The notes below the pieces were generated by a model. That model was not told the origin of the DNA, searched no databases, and saw only the letters and a list, made by a program, of their open reading frames with translations. 64,000 nt of DNA from Paenibacillus dendritiformis (GTDB lineage Bacteria; Bacillota; Bacilli; Paenibacillales; Paenibacillaceae). Positions 45,801 through 52,483 of the stretch are shown here, piece by piece (position 1 is the first letter of the stretch; each line of letters opens with the position of its first letter). Made by a program: the position numbers and the translations under genes. The stretch spans positions 2,243,501-2,307,500 of the forward strand of contig NZ_OX216966.1 in NCBI RefSeq assembly GCF_945605565.1. Direction: 5' to 3'.

Positions 45801-47318
45801 CATATCGGAACAGGCGAAGTAACGGACCGTCATATCGGTGAAGGTCAGGTCACCGCTCATCATATCGGTTCGGAAGAAGTGAATGGCCGCCATATTGCCA
45901 AAGGTGAGGTAGGCGGTCATCATATCAGAACGGGCGGAGTAACGGGCCGTCATATCGGCGAAGGAGCGGTCGCTGACCATCATATCGGTTCGGGCGAAGT
46001 GACCGGCCGTCATATCGCCGAGGGCGAGGTAGTCGGCCGTCACATTGGTTCGGGCGAAGTAACTGGCCGTCATATCGCCGAAGGCGAGGTAGCCGGCCAT
46101 CATATCGGAGCAGGAGAAGTCACCGGCCGCCACATTGCTGAAGGTGAAGTAGTGGGCCATCATATCGGAGCAGGCGAAGTAAAGGGCCGCCATATCGGCG
46201 AAGGAGCGGTCGCTGACCATCATATCGGTTCGGGCGAAGTGACCGGTCGCCATATCGGCGAAGGCGAGGTAGCCGGTCATCATATCGGAGCAGGAGAAGT
46301 CACCGGCCGCCACATTGCTGAAGGTGAAGTAGTGGGCCATCATATCGGAGCAGGAGAAGTCACCGGCCGCCACATTGCTGAAGGTGAAGTAGTGGGCCAT
46401 CATATCGGAACAGGAGAAGTCACCAGCCGTCATATCGGTGAAGGTCAGGTCACCGCTCATCATATCGGTTCGGAAGAAGTGAATGGCCGCCATATCGCCA
46501 AAGGTGAGGTAGGCGGTCAGCATATCAGAACGGGCGAGGTAACGGGCAGTCATATCGCCGAAGGCGTAGTAGCCGGCCAACATATCGGAGCAGGCGAAGT
46601 AAAGGGCCGCCATATCGGCGAAGGTGAGGTCACCGCCCAACATATCGGTTCGGGCGAAGTAACGGGCCGTCATATCGGCGAGGGCGAGGTAGCCGGCCGT
46701 CATATTGGTTCAGGCGAAGTAAAGGGCCGCCATATCGGCGAAGGTGAGGTCACCGCCCAACATATCGGTTCGGGCGAGGTAACGGGCAGTCATATCGCCG
46801 AAGGCGTAGTAGCCGGCCAACATATCGGAGCAGGCGAAGTAACGAGCCGCCATATCGGGGAAGGCGAGGTCACCGGCCAGCATATCGGAGCAGGTGAAAT
46901 AACGAGCCGCCATATTGGCGAAAGAGAAGTCACTGGCCAACATATCGCAGCGGGGAGCATCCGGGCCGAGCACCTGGAAGAGGAAGTCTTAAATTCGATT
47001 GTGCTCCAGCCCGGAACGGTTACACCGGAATCCTGTTCCTTCGTCCCAGTTCGAACCTCGATGCCGCGCGCCGGAGCGCTGCAGCAATTCGGGATGAGCG
47101 CATTTCTGCTTCAGGGGGCGACAGACCGGGTAGACGTTCGCATTGCCTTCGATGAGCCGTTCCCGAATAATCAATATGTTCTTGTCGCGATGACCAACCA
47201 CCCGGAATGCCATGCGGTGCTGAAATCGCAAGCAACGCACAGCGCCGTTCTGGAAATACACCGCAAAGATCCGCAGTCACAGCCTTTCGGCTGCGTATCC
47301 TGGATTGCGATCGGCTAG
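36867..47318 (+). CDS. Giant decapeptide-repeat protein with lectin-like C-terminal domain
   Basis: 3483 residues; AAAGGAGAG upstream of the ATG. Layout: basic start (MKRKNEKRTTKGQKPIKKSS), then an acidic, Pro/Glu-rich segment to about residue 245. Repeat tract 1 (about 245-1281) has diverse decapeptides like AVTSEKLAxxSV. A unique linker (about 1282-1305, TSATTPKPAEAVVIEEESIA) follows, then tract 2 to about 3365, which becomes a uniform His-rich 20-mer (GRHIAEGEVAGHHIGAGEVT). The last 110 residues look globular (FDEPFPNNQYVLVAMTNHPE) and end in CVSWIAIG, like H-type lectin domains of phage tail proteins and, from memory, the WIAG-tail family. No signal peptide or membrane helix, so probably assembled on the spore from the mother cell. 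Likely a solenoid fibre; function unknown. Confidence 0.85.
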   Translation: MKRKNEKRTTKGQKPIKKSSRKPLYFVDNPNQSELSLLDRLSSTKKPPEDSPKASVNALAALEAIEPEQENSMPPITAVSERDPDDGIGEELEAMTEAAEAKEEPLPPENPTAAVEPEEVEGADDLIPPGRPTSRQAGSSRRNERTAKRHAGTERSRSGEEERPSPKESKEDHPTYTSAFNMPGTLPTGPAARDAAARPGSDEPAAPTPPPAAQPEVNAADARKAKEKLLAEKRSSARSTAFIYTDDIADEAVTEEKLAAYSISGSKLRRESIGTDMLIDYAVTSLKIAEEAVTGSKIAPNSIAGEHLIRNAVSGGKLRDRSVTGEKIKDGSITSEKLADKTIDSSKIAEGSIQAKHLSELLISGNLIQDQAITAEKIRSGAIRTENLANESVDASKLAPESVTNSKLRAGAITGDKLAPGSIDARHFSEGAVEGRAIGMQAVEGRHIGPGQIDSTHIALGTLSGAMLEAKSITSEPLADEAVQSRHLAEDSIREGHIGPGQISGRHLADRVITTAKLADQSVSTMKLVEHAVTSSKLADQSVLSTKLADEAVRSRHLGKQSVDGQHLALQAVESLHIAEEAVNEIHIAAGAVNGIHLMPEAVHGAHLADEAVESRHVGYQAIESRHLGDEAVTTAKLAPAAVSSDQLADEAVIARKLGAASVTPEKLAYASVQQHHLAEGAVGPEAIGPHAVQEEHIAIGAIRSGHIYPQSIQSTELAPEAVTSEKLSVNAVCERHIGTGVIYSHHLADHIITSLKLSPESVSTDKLSDLSVTTAKLTNGSVTADKLAENSVTTAHLVAGAVTSDTLADESVQAQHLAPNSVGAGQLQPDSVSGATIQESAIRAEHVHPGSIGSVQLDAASVGSEHVIEGTIHAQHIAGGSIGSEHLVDAAVTGDKLADDSVGARNLQAASVDTDHLAEEAVTGLKLAPGSIGSHHVREGAIRSVHLASHSVGEDQLQPKSISSGMLQEDSITAASIAPQSITEKHVALEAISGKHLQAESIQGYHLRKGTITMAHLGSDVLSSDIIPEGSLAGSKLQPRAVTSGHMADAAIQASHLADDAVHSRHIAVQAIRAEHLSASSVSGEHLASDSVGGEAIAEGAVSSGHLSAGAVQSQHVASGAIQAEHLQKNAITGEHIRQTAIGSHHLQPGLIDSQHLQPGVIVSAHLSEGAVLPHHLREQTIGEQHLQAASIRADMLQDGAVTERSLSDGCVTSGKLDVGSIAREHVQPGAIGSTELAGGTVHSSHVQHGAIGSAHIETNAIGSEQLAEGTVGLSHLNEEVMELLTSATTPKPAEAVVIEEESIATEMLHSGAVTAEKLAQQSVGSIHLQEQAINSSHLEEAAVEGRHIRPQAITSEHIGTGAVQSEQIASGAVLGSHLAAGEVTGHHIAEGQVAGQHMGAGVVTGHHIAKGEVAGWHIGSGEVKGRHIAEGEVAGSHIGAGVVTGHHIAEGEVAGEHIGAGQVTGRHIAEGEVAGHHIGAAEVTGRHIAEGEVAGDHIGAGEVRGIHIGTGEVTGRHIAEGEIAGDHIGAGEVTGRHIAEGEVAGHHIGTGEVRGRHIAEGEVAGRHIGTGEVTGRNIAEGEVAGEHIRAGEVTGRHIAEGEVAGRHIGTSEVRGSHIAEGEVAGYHIGEGEVTGRHIAEGEVSGYHIGAGEITGRHIVEGEVAGHHIGTEEVTGRHIAEGQVAGRHIGAGEVTGRHIAEGEVAGEHIGAGEVTGRHIAEGEVAGDHIGAGEVTGHHIGEGEVSGRHIGAGEVTGRHIAEGEVSGWHIGAGEITDRHIAEGEVAGYHIGKGEIAGEHIGAGEVKGRHIAEGEVGGQHIGTGEVKGRHIGEGQVTGFHIGTGQLTGRHIAEGEIADYHIGAGKVTGRHIAEGEIASEHIGAGKVTGRHLAEGEVAGRHIGAGEVTGHHIAEVEIAGRHIGAGEITGCHIAEGEVAGHHIGAGEVTGRHIAEGEVAGHHIGTGELTGRHIAEGEVGGHHIGEAEITGRHIAESEVASRHIGAGEVTGRHIAEGEVTGHHIGTGELTGRHIAEGEVGGHHIGEAEIMGRHIAESEVASRHIGTGEVTGRHIAEGEVAGYHIGTDEITGRHIAEGEIADHHIGAGKVTGRHIAESEVAGRHIGTGEVTGRHIAEGEVAGYHIGEAEITGRHIGECEILGHHLGAGEVTGRHIAEGEVVGHHIGTGQVTDRHIGEGQITAHHIGSEEVNGRHIAKGEVGSHHIRTGGVTGRHIGEGAVADHHIGSGEVTGRHIGEGEVAGRHIGSGEVTGHHIGEGEVAGRHIGSGEVTGHHIGEGEVAGRHIGSGEVTGHHIGEGEVAGRHIGSGEVTGHHIGEGEVAGRHIGWGEVTGHHIGEGEVAGRHIGTGEVTGRHIGEGEVTAQHIGSGEVTGRHISEGEVTAQHIGSGEVTGRHISEGEVAGQHIGAGEVTGRHIGEGEVRGQHIGEAEITGRHIAESEVARRHIGTGEITGRHIAEGEVAGYHIGTGEITGRHIAEGEVAAYHIGTGELTGRHIAEGEVGGQHIGEAEITGRHIAESEVAGRHIGTSEITGRHIAEDEVAGYHIGSGQLTARHIAEGEVRGQHIGEAEITGRHIAESEVAGRHIGTSEITGRHIAEDEVAGYHIGSGQLTARHIAEGEVRGQHIGEAEITGRHIAESEVARRHIGTGEITGRHIAEGEVAAYHIGTGELTGRHIAEGEVGGQHIGEAEIMGRHIAESEVAGRHIGTSEITGRHIAEGEVAGYHIGTGELTGRHIAEGEVRGQHIGEAEIMGRHIAESEVAGRHIGTGEITGRHIAEGEVAAYHIGTGELTGRHIAEGEVGGQHIGEAEIMGRHIAESEVARRHIGTGEITGRHIAEGEVAGYHIGTGEITGRHIAESEVAGRHIGTGELTGRHIAEGEVGGQHIGEAEIMGRHIAESEVTRRHIGTGEITGRHIGEGAVAGQHIGEAEITGRHIAECEIMGHHLGAGEVTGRHIAEGEVGGHHIGTGEVTDRHIGEGQVTAHHIGSEEVNGRHIAKGEVGGHHIRTGGVTGRHIGEGAVADHHIGSGEVTGRHIAEGEVVGRHIGSGEVTGRHIAEGEVAGHHIGAGEVTGRHIAEGEVVGHHIGAGEVKGRHIGEGAVADHHIGSGEVTGRHIGEGEVAGHHIGAGEVTGRHIAEGEVVGHHIGAGEVTGRHIAEGEVVGHHIGTGEVTSRHIGEGQVTAHHIGSEEVNGRHIAKGEVGGQHIRTGEVTGSHIAEGVVAGQHIGAGEVKGRHIGEGEVTAQHIGSGEVTGRHIGEGEVAGRHIGSGEVKGRHIGEGEVTAQHIGSGEVTGSHIAEGVVAGQHIGAGEVTSRHIGEGEVTGQHIGAGEITSRHIGEREVTGQHIAAGSIRAEHLEEEVLNSIVLQPGTVTPESCSFVPVRTSMPRAGALQQFGMSAFLLQGATDRVDVRIAFDEPFPNNQYVLVAMTNHPECHAVLKSQATHSAVLEIHRKDPQSQPFGCVSWIAIG
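37611..40710 (+). repeat. Coding repeat tract 1, 30-bp period, diverse
   Basis: About 103 decapeptide units. Phase is kept without any indel: the His codon of EHL at 37785 and of SHL at 40695 are exactly 97 x 30 bp apart. Units vary in sequence (EKLA, SKIA, RHLG, QHIA) around the fixed hydrophobic positions. Confidence 0.9.
40776..46980 (+). repeat. Coding repeat tract 2, 30/60-bp period, homogenised
   Basis: About 206 decapeptide units, out of phase with tract 1 by 6 bp because of the linker. From about 41,021 to 46,950 the units pair into about 99 copies of a 60-bp repeat, all in strict register. Contains an exact 180-bp tandem duplication (44461-44640 and 44641-44820). A larger block near 43321-43620 recurs at 45721-46020 with about 2.4 kb offset. 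Confidence 0.92.
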
Positions 47319-47348
47319 CTTGCGGCCGATACGCCGGTGAAGCAAGGA

Positions 47349-47377
47349 AGCCGCCAGATGCCAACTGGCGGCTTTTT
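47349..47377 (+). terminator. Terminator after giant repeat gene
   Basis: AGCCGCCAG / CTGGCGGCT stem with 7-nt loop and TTTT, 30 bp after the stop codon. Confidence 0.9.
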
Positions 47378-47510
47378 ACACATCTGAGGCGATCCGTCGG
47401 GTTATGGAAGAAAGCGGGCCGAATGTGTACATGAGCCGTTGCACTCTGGACTATGCCTCATACAATGGGATGTAAATACATGTGCAATTTGCCCGGGAGG
47501 GAGACGTGCA

Positions 47511-48320
47511 ATGGCTCATTCCAAAAGATATCGTTCTGCGCGAACACGTACCCGCCGGCAGGTACGACGATATCGAATCCATAGTTCTTCCGATCCCTTT
47601 GTGTCGGTCATCATCCCGGTTTTGAATGAACGGCGGACATTGGCTCGTGTCATTGAACGGGCGGCACAGGTGCATCCGGCCACTGAGGTCATTGTTGTAG
47701 CGAACGGAACGACCGACGGCTCAGACCGCATCGCGGCAGAGATGGGAGCCCGCGTTCTTCGTTATGCGATCCCGCTTGGCCACGATAAGGGCAGAGCCGT
47801 TGGAGCCGAGGCCGCGGCGGGACGCATTCTGCTGTTCATCGACGCCGATATGGTGCTGTCTGCTGCAGATTTGCGCCCGTTCATACATGCGGTGAACAAT
47901 GGCGTTGATGTCGCTCTCAATAATTATCAGGGGCCTGTCCGGAAGCATGATGTACACGGAGTTGTCCTGGCAAAGCACGCATTGAATGCCATGCTGTCCC
48001 GGCAGGATCTGGGGGGAGCCTCCATGACTGCCGTTCCGCATGCATTGAGCCGTCGGGCGCTTGCTCTGATCGGTGCGGACGCGCTGTCCGTCCCCCCGCT
48101 TGCGCATACGATGGCCGTCGTATACGGGCTGGATATCCGCGCAGTGCACACGATTAATGTCGGGCGCATGAATCGGATACGTGTTCGGGGGCTGCGCGAG
48201 GATCCGCTGGAGCCGTTGATATGCCAAGATCATTTGCAAGCGATACGCTGGCTGATGGAACAGCGGGGCCCTCGGGGCGGCCACTCGGATTTGACCAGAC
48301 AACGGGAGCGGGTGACATGA
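47511..48320 (+). CDS. Glycosyltransferase family 2 with Arg-rich N-terminus
   Basis: 269 residues from ATG 47511 (GGGAGGGAG upstream; the longer frame from 47439 lacks a ribosome site). Basic leader [20 protein letters not shown], then a GT-A domain: [30 protein letters not shown], and the metal-binding motif LLFIDADM (DxD) near residue 115. Paralog of the next gene. A CATACAATG -10-like element (47459-47467) may be recognised by sigma-E or K. Donor and acceptor unknown; probably a spore-surface glycan. Confidence 0.8.
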   Translation: MAHSKRYRSARTRTRRQVRRYRIHSSSDPFVSVIIPVLNERRTLARVIERAAQVHPATEVIVVANGTTDGSDRIAAEMGARVLRYAIPLGHDKGRAVGAEAAAGRILLFIDADMVLSAADLRPFIHAVNNGVDVALNNYQGPVRKHDVHGVVLAKHALNAMLSRQDLGGASMTAVPHALSRRALALIGADALSVPPLAHTMAVVYGLDIRAVHTINVGRMNRIRVRGLREDPLEPLICQDHLQAIRWLMEQRGPRGGHSDLTRQRERVT

Positions 48321-48324
48321 TGCC

Positions 48325-49524
48325 ATGAGAAGGAAACGATCCTTCCGCAGAACAAAGAACGTTATCCGGGGGCTTCGCAGATCATCACGTCGCCGCCAGT
48401 CGAGCCGGGGAAGAAGAAGAGGCTACCGCCGCCTGCGGGCTGGCCGCATGACAAGACGCAGCCGGCTCCGGCAACGCGGACATAAGCAGCTTCCGCATAG
48501 GAAGCGCCAGCTGCATGAGCCGCAGACAAGAGGAGCGTGGCGCCATGCTGCACAGGATGCGGGAAGGCGGCATGGCGACGAATATGCCGCATTGGGCGGA
48601 CAGGAAACGTACAAGGACATCGTCCGCTTCATGCAAAGCCGGTTCACCGAGTTCCTCGCGCCATATCGGCTTGCTCCCTTATCCTACTCGCAAATCAGAG
48701 AGTTGGCGGAAGCGTACAGAGCTGGATTTACGAGAGGAAGGTATCAGAACGGGAGGGAAGCCGTACTGATTCCGACCACAAGGCCGATCGATGCAATCGT
48801 GTGCGCCCAAAATGAAGAAGATAGCATCGCAGGAGTGTTGAAGGAGCTCGGACGCCTGCCGCTGTCGCGCACCATCGTCGTGGTGAACGGCTCCTCGGAT
48901 GGGAGCTTGCAGGCGGTGCATGAAGCTTCGGAGGACGCCTGCATCGTTCACTACCCGGAAGCGCTTGGCCATGACGTTGGCCGCGCTATCGGGGCGACTC
49001 TGTCTCAAGCGGAGATTCTGTTGTTCGTGGATGCCGATATCCCGATTGCCGCTGAGGAGCTCGGCGCTTTTATATGGGCATGCGACAATGGCATCGATGT
49101 GGCGCTCAACGACATCAGTCCGTTCCTGGGACCCTTCTTCAACCGTGATGGAATTACGCACTGCAAGGAGTGGCTGAACCGCAGTCTGGGCCGCGCCGAC
49201 TTGCATGCCAATTCACTGACCGCTGTCCCTCATGCCATTACCCGCCACGCGCTGGAGACCGTAGGCGTGCAGAATTTGATCGTTCCTCCCAAATTCCAGA
49301 CGCTTGCCTTGGCCCGGGGCTTGCGCACGGAAGCGGTGCATGCGGTCGACGTTATCGGAAGGAATCGGATACGCCGCACGAACGTAGGCGCATTGAATCC
49401 GGTTGCCGAGCTTATCATCGGGGATCATGTGGAGGCATTTCATTCCCTGTGGGAGGAAAATGCATCATTTTTCAGCGAGACGCACCAACGTGAGCAGATT
49501 GCCGAGAGGAGGAACGGAGGATGA
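48325..49524 (+). CDS. Glycosyltransferase family 2 with long Arg-rich leader and Gly-aromatic motif
   Basis: 399 residues. The first 60 residues are extremely Arg-rich (RRSSRRRQSSRGRRRGYRRL), followed by a linker and the motif AYRAGFTRGRYQNG near 133-146. The GT-A domain then starts (DAIVCAQNEEDSIAGVLKEL, VVVNGSSDGS, LLFVDADI). Same catalytic domain as the preceding gene: both have GHD.GRA.GA and [15 protein letters not shown] near the end. It begins 4 bp after the upstream stop, so they are coupled. Confidence 0.8.
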   Translation: MRRKRSFRRTKNVIRGLRRSSRRRQSSRGRRRGYRRLRAGRMTRRSRLRQRGHKQLPHRKRQLHEPQTRGAWRHAAQDAGRRHGDEYAALGGQETYKDIVRFMQSRFTEFLAPYRLAPLSYSQIRELAEAYRAGFTRGRYQNGREAVLIPTTRPIDAIVCAQNEEDSIAGVLKELGRLPLSRTIVVVNGSSDGSLQAVHEASEDACIVHYPEALGHDVGRAIGATLSQAEILLFVDADIPIAAEELGAFIWACDNGIDVALNDISPFLGPFFNRDGITHCKEWLNRSLGRADLHANSLTAVPHAITRHALETVGVQNLIVPPKFQTLALARGLRTEAVHAVDVIGRNRIRRTNVGALNPVAELIIGDHVEAFHSLWEENASFFSETHQREQIAERRNGG

Positions 49525-49579
49525 TATCCATCTTCCGCCCGACAGGTGACGCATTAGGAATGTTTTTGTGTAAGCCATA

Positions 49580-49597
49580 CCGCTCACAGAGCGGCTT
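49580..49597 (+). terminator. Weak hairpin before nucleotidyltransferase gene
   Basis: CCGCTC ACA GAGCGG followed by CTTTACT; short, could act as partial terminator. Confidence 0.4.
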
Positions 49598-49626
49598 TAC
49601 TAACTTGGCTAGAAGGAGGGAATCGA

Positions 49627-50358
49627 GTGAAAGGAATTATTTTGGCGGGAGGCACAGGCACCCGTCTATATCCGTTGACGAAGCTGATGAATAAGCATTT
49701 GCTGCCCGTTGGCCGGCATCCGATGGTCAGCTATGGCATCGAACGTCTGCGTGCGGCGGGCATTACGGATATTATTATGGTTATTGGGAAAATGTCAGCA
49801 TCTTTGTTTACCGGCTATTTCGGGAGCGGGCAGTCCTGCGGCGTTCATCTGACCTTTGCCATCCAGGAGGAAGCAGGCGGCATCGCCCAAGCACTCTCGC
49901 TGGCGAAGCCGTATATTGCTCCTGGCGAGAAATTCGTCGTACTGCTCGGCGATAATTTGTTCCGCGACGATCTGGCTCCATATGTAGCGGCATTCGGCGA
50001 TCAGAGGCCAGGCGAAGCACGCGTTCTGCTGCGGAAAGTGCCCGACCCGGAGCGATATGGAGTGCCTGTCTTCGACAGCGCCGATCGGAAGCGGATAGTC
50101 CGTATTGAAGAGAAGCCCGAGCATCCGTCGTCTTCGTATTGCGTAACAGGCATTTATATGTATGATACCGATGTCTTTCATCATATTGAGGCAATTGTAC
50201 CATCCGAGCGCGGGGAATTGGAGATTACGGATGTCAACAACCGGTACGCGGCCGCAGGCAAGCTGCACTACGATGTGCTTCGATCATGGTGGACGGATGC
50301 GGGAACGTTCGAGTCGCTGCATGAAGCAGCTCATGAGTTGAAGGAGGTTGAGTTATGA
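49627..50358 (+). CDS. rfbA: Sugar-1-phosphate nucleotidyltransferase, RfbA/SpsI-like
   Basis: 243 residues from GTG 49627 (AGAAGGAGGG 7 bp upstream). Makes an NDP-sugar, most likely dTDP-glucose, from sugar 1-phosphate. Signature GGTGTRLYPLTK (8-19), then NKHLLPVG, the LLGDN metal motif (106-110), and IEEKPEHPSSSY. The length (243) matches the short Bacillus SpsI type, lacking the C-terminal regulatory extension of enterobacterial RmlA. Overlaps the dehydratase gene by 4 bp (ATGA). Confidence 0.88.
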   Translation: MKGIILAGGTGTRLYPLTKLMNKHLLPVGRHPMVSYGIERLRAAGITDIIMVIGKMSASLFTGYFGSGQSCGVHLTFAIQEEAGGIAQALSLAKPYIAPGEKFVVLLGDNLFRDDLAPYVAAFGDQRPGEARVLLRKVPDPERYGVPVFDSADRKRIVRIEEKPEHPSSSYCVTGIYMYDTDVFHHIEAIVPSERGELEITDVNNRYAAAGKLHYDVLRSWWTDAGTFESLHEAAHELKEVEL

Positions 50359-51347
50359 ACCGGCTTCTCGTAACCGGAGGCATGGGGTTCATTGGCAGTA
50401 ACTTCATTCTCTATATGCTGGCCCGTCGCCCGGAAATCCACATTACGAATCTGGATGCGCTCACTTATGCAGGCAATCCGGATAATTTGCAGCATATTGC
50501 CGATAGCGGAGCCTACCGCTTCGTACGGGCTGATATAACGGATGCGGGGGCTGTGGAACAGATTATGGAGGAGGGAGCATTCGATGCGATCGTGCACTTT
50601 GCAGCCGAATCCCATGTCGACCGCAGCATTGCGGATCCGGAGTCATTCGTCCGCACGAATGTGCTGGGCACGTTCCGATTGCTGGAATCGGCACGGCGCC
50701 ACAGCATTTCCCGCTTTATTCACGTGTCGACCGACGAAGTGTACGGGACGTTAGGATCGACCGGCTTTTTTACGGAAGACTCCCCGCTCATGCCGAACAG
50801 CCCCTATTCTGCCAGCAAGGCCGGATCGGATATGTTGGCACGTTCGTATGCCCGCACGTATGGCCTGCCTGTCATTATTACCCGCTGCTCGAACAATTAC
50901 GGTCCGCGCCAATTTCCGGAGAAGCTTATCCCTACAATTATTACGCAAGCGATTCAAGATCGGCCGATTCCCGTATATGGGGACGGTTCCCATGTGCGAG
51001 ACTGGCTCTACGTCGATGATCATTGCGCAGCGATTGACGCAGCGCTGCGGCATGGGCAGCCTGGCGAGGTCTATAATATCGGCGGCCACCAGGAGCGCAC
51101 GAATCTGGAGGTTGTCCGGATGGTGCTGAATCAGTTGGGGAAGCCGGAGTCGCTGATTGCCTTCGTTGCTGATCGCCCGGGTCATGATCTGCGTTATGCG
51201 ATCGATCCCGGCAAGACCGAACGCGAGCTCGGCTGGACTCCGAGCGTAAGCTTGTCCGAAGGAATGAAGCAGACGATATCCTGGTATGTGAACAACCGCG
51301 CATGGTGGGAACGTGTCCTGTCCGGGGCGTATTTGCACGGTAGATAG
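50355..51347 (+). CDS. rfbB: dTDP-glucose 4,6-dehydratase, RfbB/SpsJ-like
   Basis: 330 residues. Extended SDR enzyme producing dTDP-4-keto-6-deoxyglucose, the first step to rhamnose and other 6-deoxysugars. NAD loop TGGMGFIG (7-14), HFAAESHVDRS, catalytic STDEVYG (125-131, Thr-Asp-Glu) and YSASK (151-155). Coupled to the preceding nucleotidyltransferase. RmlC and RmlD are not next door, so the final sugar cannot be named. Confidence 0.92.
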   Translation: MNRLLVTGGMGFIGSNFILYMLARRPEIHITNLDALTYAGNPDNLQHIADSGAYRFVRADITDAGAVEQIMEEGAFDAIVHFAAESHVDRSIADPESFVRTNVLGTFRLLESARRHSISRFIHVSTDEVYGTLGSTGFFTEDSPLMPNSPYSASKAGSDMLARSYARTYGLPVIITRCSNNYGPRQFPEKLIPTIITQAIQDRPIPVYGDGSHVRDWLYVDDHCAAIDAALRHGQPGEVYNIGGHQERTNLEVVRMVLNQLGKPESLIAFVADRPGHDLRYAIDPGKTERELGWTPSVSLSEGMKQTISWYVNNRAWWERVLSGAYLHGR

Positions 51348-51412
51348 TCTGATCCCGAAGCCGCCTCGCCATCATCGCCATGCAGATGAAGCCAGGAAGG
51401 GAGGAGACACGT

Positions 51413-52459
51413 ATGGCAAAAATTACGGTTCGCCGCCGGCGCGCTTCCTTTGTACGGAAGATGCGGGCTAGCCGTAAGGGACGCCTGTCCCGCAGAGCAG
51501 GACGTCTGTATCGCAAGCGGCAGCAGGCGCTCGGGGAGAGGGCGGCACGGGAGATGAAGCGCAAGCATCGGCCTGCTGCTGAGCCGGCTGCCAGCACGAA
51601 GCAGGAGACGCCGCCTGACGTGGAGACCGAACGGCGGCTCAGTTATGAGGACGGGTTCCGCAAAGGAAAGTATGAGGGAGGAGAACGCATCGTGGCCCGG
51701 CTCCTACCCGTCATGACCCTGCTTCCGGATATGTCGGTGGAGCAGGTCATCTCTTTGGGAGTGGAGCAGGTCCGCCATTTGCTGAAGCCGCTGATGGGAG
51801 TGGCGGAAGTGTTCCAGGAGCTGGAGACGGCACTGCAGGAGAGGACCCCGTGCTCGCTCGTGCGGCTGGGCGACGGCGAACTGTTGGCATTGGCGCACGA
51901 TACCGTGCTGAGCGCGGAATTAGTCCGGAGAGAGGGCGCCTTCCTCGAATATTCAGGCATGAGTATTCCGGATCACGTCCACCGGGATCAATTGGCGGAG
52001 GCCGTACGGAGAGCATCGATCATCGGCGTTCCGGTTGCCCCGGAGCCGAACTTCCAGGGGCTGCTGTCCCCCGTCTTTCAAGCGCACGGCATCGAAATCG
52101 CGCCACGGCGGTTTACTTTTTCTACCATTAACTATTCGTTGGCTGAGGAAGGCTACTTGCTTCGGATGATCCAAGGCCGGCGTGCGCTCGTCATCGGCAA
52201 TATGGCCCATTCGCTTGCCACGGCTCTTGCAGGCAAAGGAGCTGTCATCGCTGGCGCGATCTCCCCGGTTAAAGGCATCCATGACATTCCTGCCGTTCTG
52301 CAGGAGGCCGCCGAGCATGATTATGATTTGGCCGTTGTCGCTGCAGGCATTCCTGCAGTCATCCTGGTTCAGCGCCTTGCCGAACAGTTCGGCAAGGTCG
52401 CCATTGATTTCGGACATTTGGCGAATCGCATAGTAAACGGCAATATCCAATTATCTTAA
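51413..52459 (+). CDS. GT-D-fold glycosyltransferase with basic leader and Gly-aromatic motif
   Basis: 348 residues from ATG 51413 (GGGAGGAG 7 bp upstream). The first 65 residues are Arg/Lys-rich (RRRRASFVRKMRASRKGRLS). Next comes LSYEDGFRKGKYEGG, the same kind of Gly-aromatic motif as in neighbouring proteins. The catalytic region carries CSLVRLGDGELLALAHD, the Asp-Gly-Glu motif of GT-D (DUF1792-type) transferases, and later VIGNMAHSLATAL. Donor sugar unknown. Follows rfbB after 65 bp, probably same transcript. Confidence 0.75.
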   Translation: MAKITVRRRRASFVRKMRASRKGRLSRRAGRLYRKRQQALGERAAREMKRKHRPAAEPAASTKQETPPDVETERRLSYEDGFRKGKYEGGERIVARLLPVMTLLPDMSVEQVISLGVEQVRHLLKPLMGVAEVFQELETALQERTPCSLVRLGDGELLALAHDTVLSAELVRREGAFLEYSGMSIPDHVHRDQLAEAVRRASIIGVPVAPEPNFQGLLSPVFQAHGIEIAPRRFTFSTINYSLAEEGYLLRMIQGRRALVIGNMAHSLATALAGKGAVIAGAISPVKGIHDIPAVLQEAAEHDYDLAVVAAGIPAVILVQRLAEQFGKVAIDFGHLANRIVNGNIQLS

Positions 52460-52483
52460 CTCGAATGAAGGAGGTGCGCCGAG

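Noticed and set aside
42162..46703. 1513-codon open frame on the minus strand (and shorter ones beside it)
   Set aside because: An in-phase repeat without an antisense stop stays open by arithmetic; it lacks a ribosome site and merely mirrors the sense repeat.
37611..46980. Regular 30/60-bp repeats resembling a CRISPR or satellite array
   Set aside because: The period is a multiple of three, one plus-strand frame stays open for 10.4 kb with a ribosome site, terminator and conserved hydrophobic positions, and there are no unique spacers.
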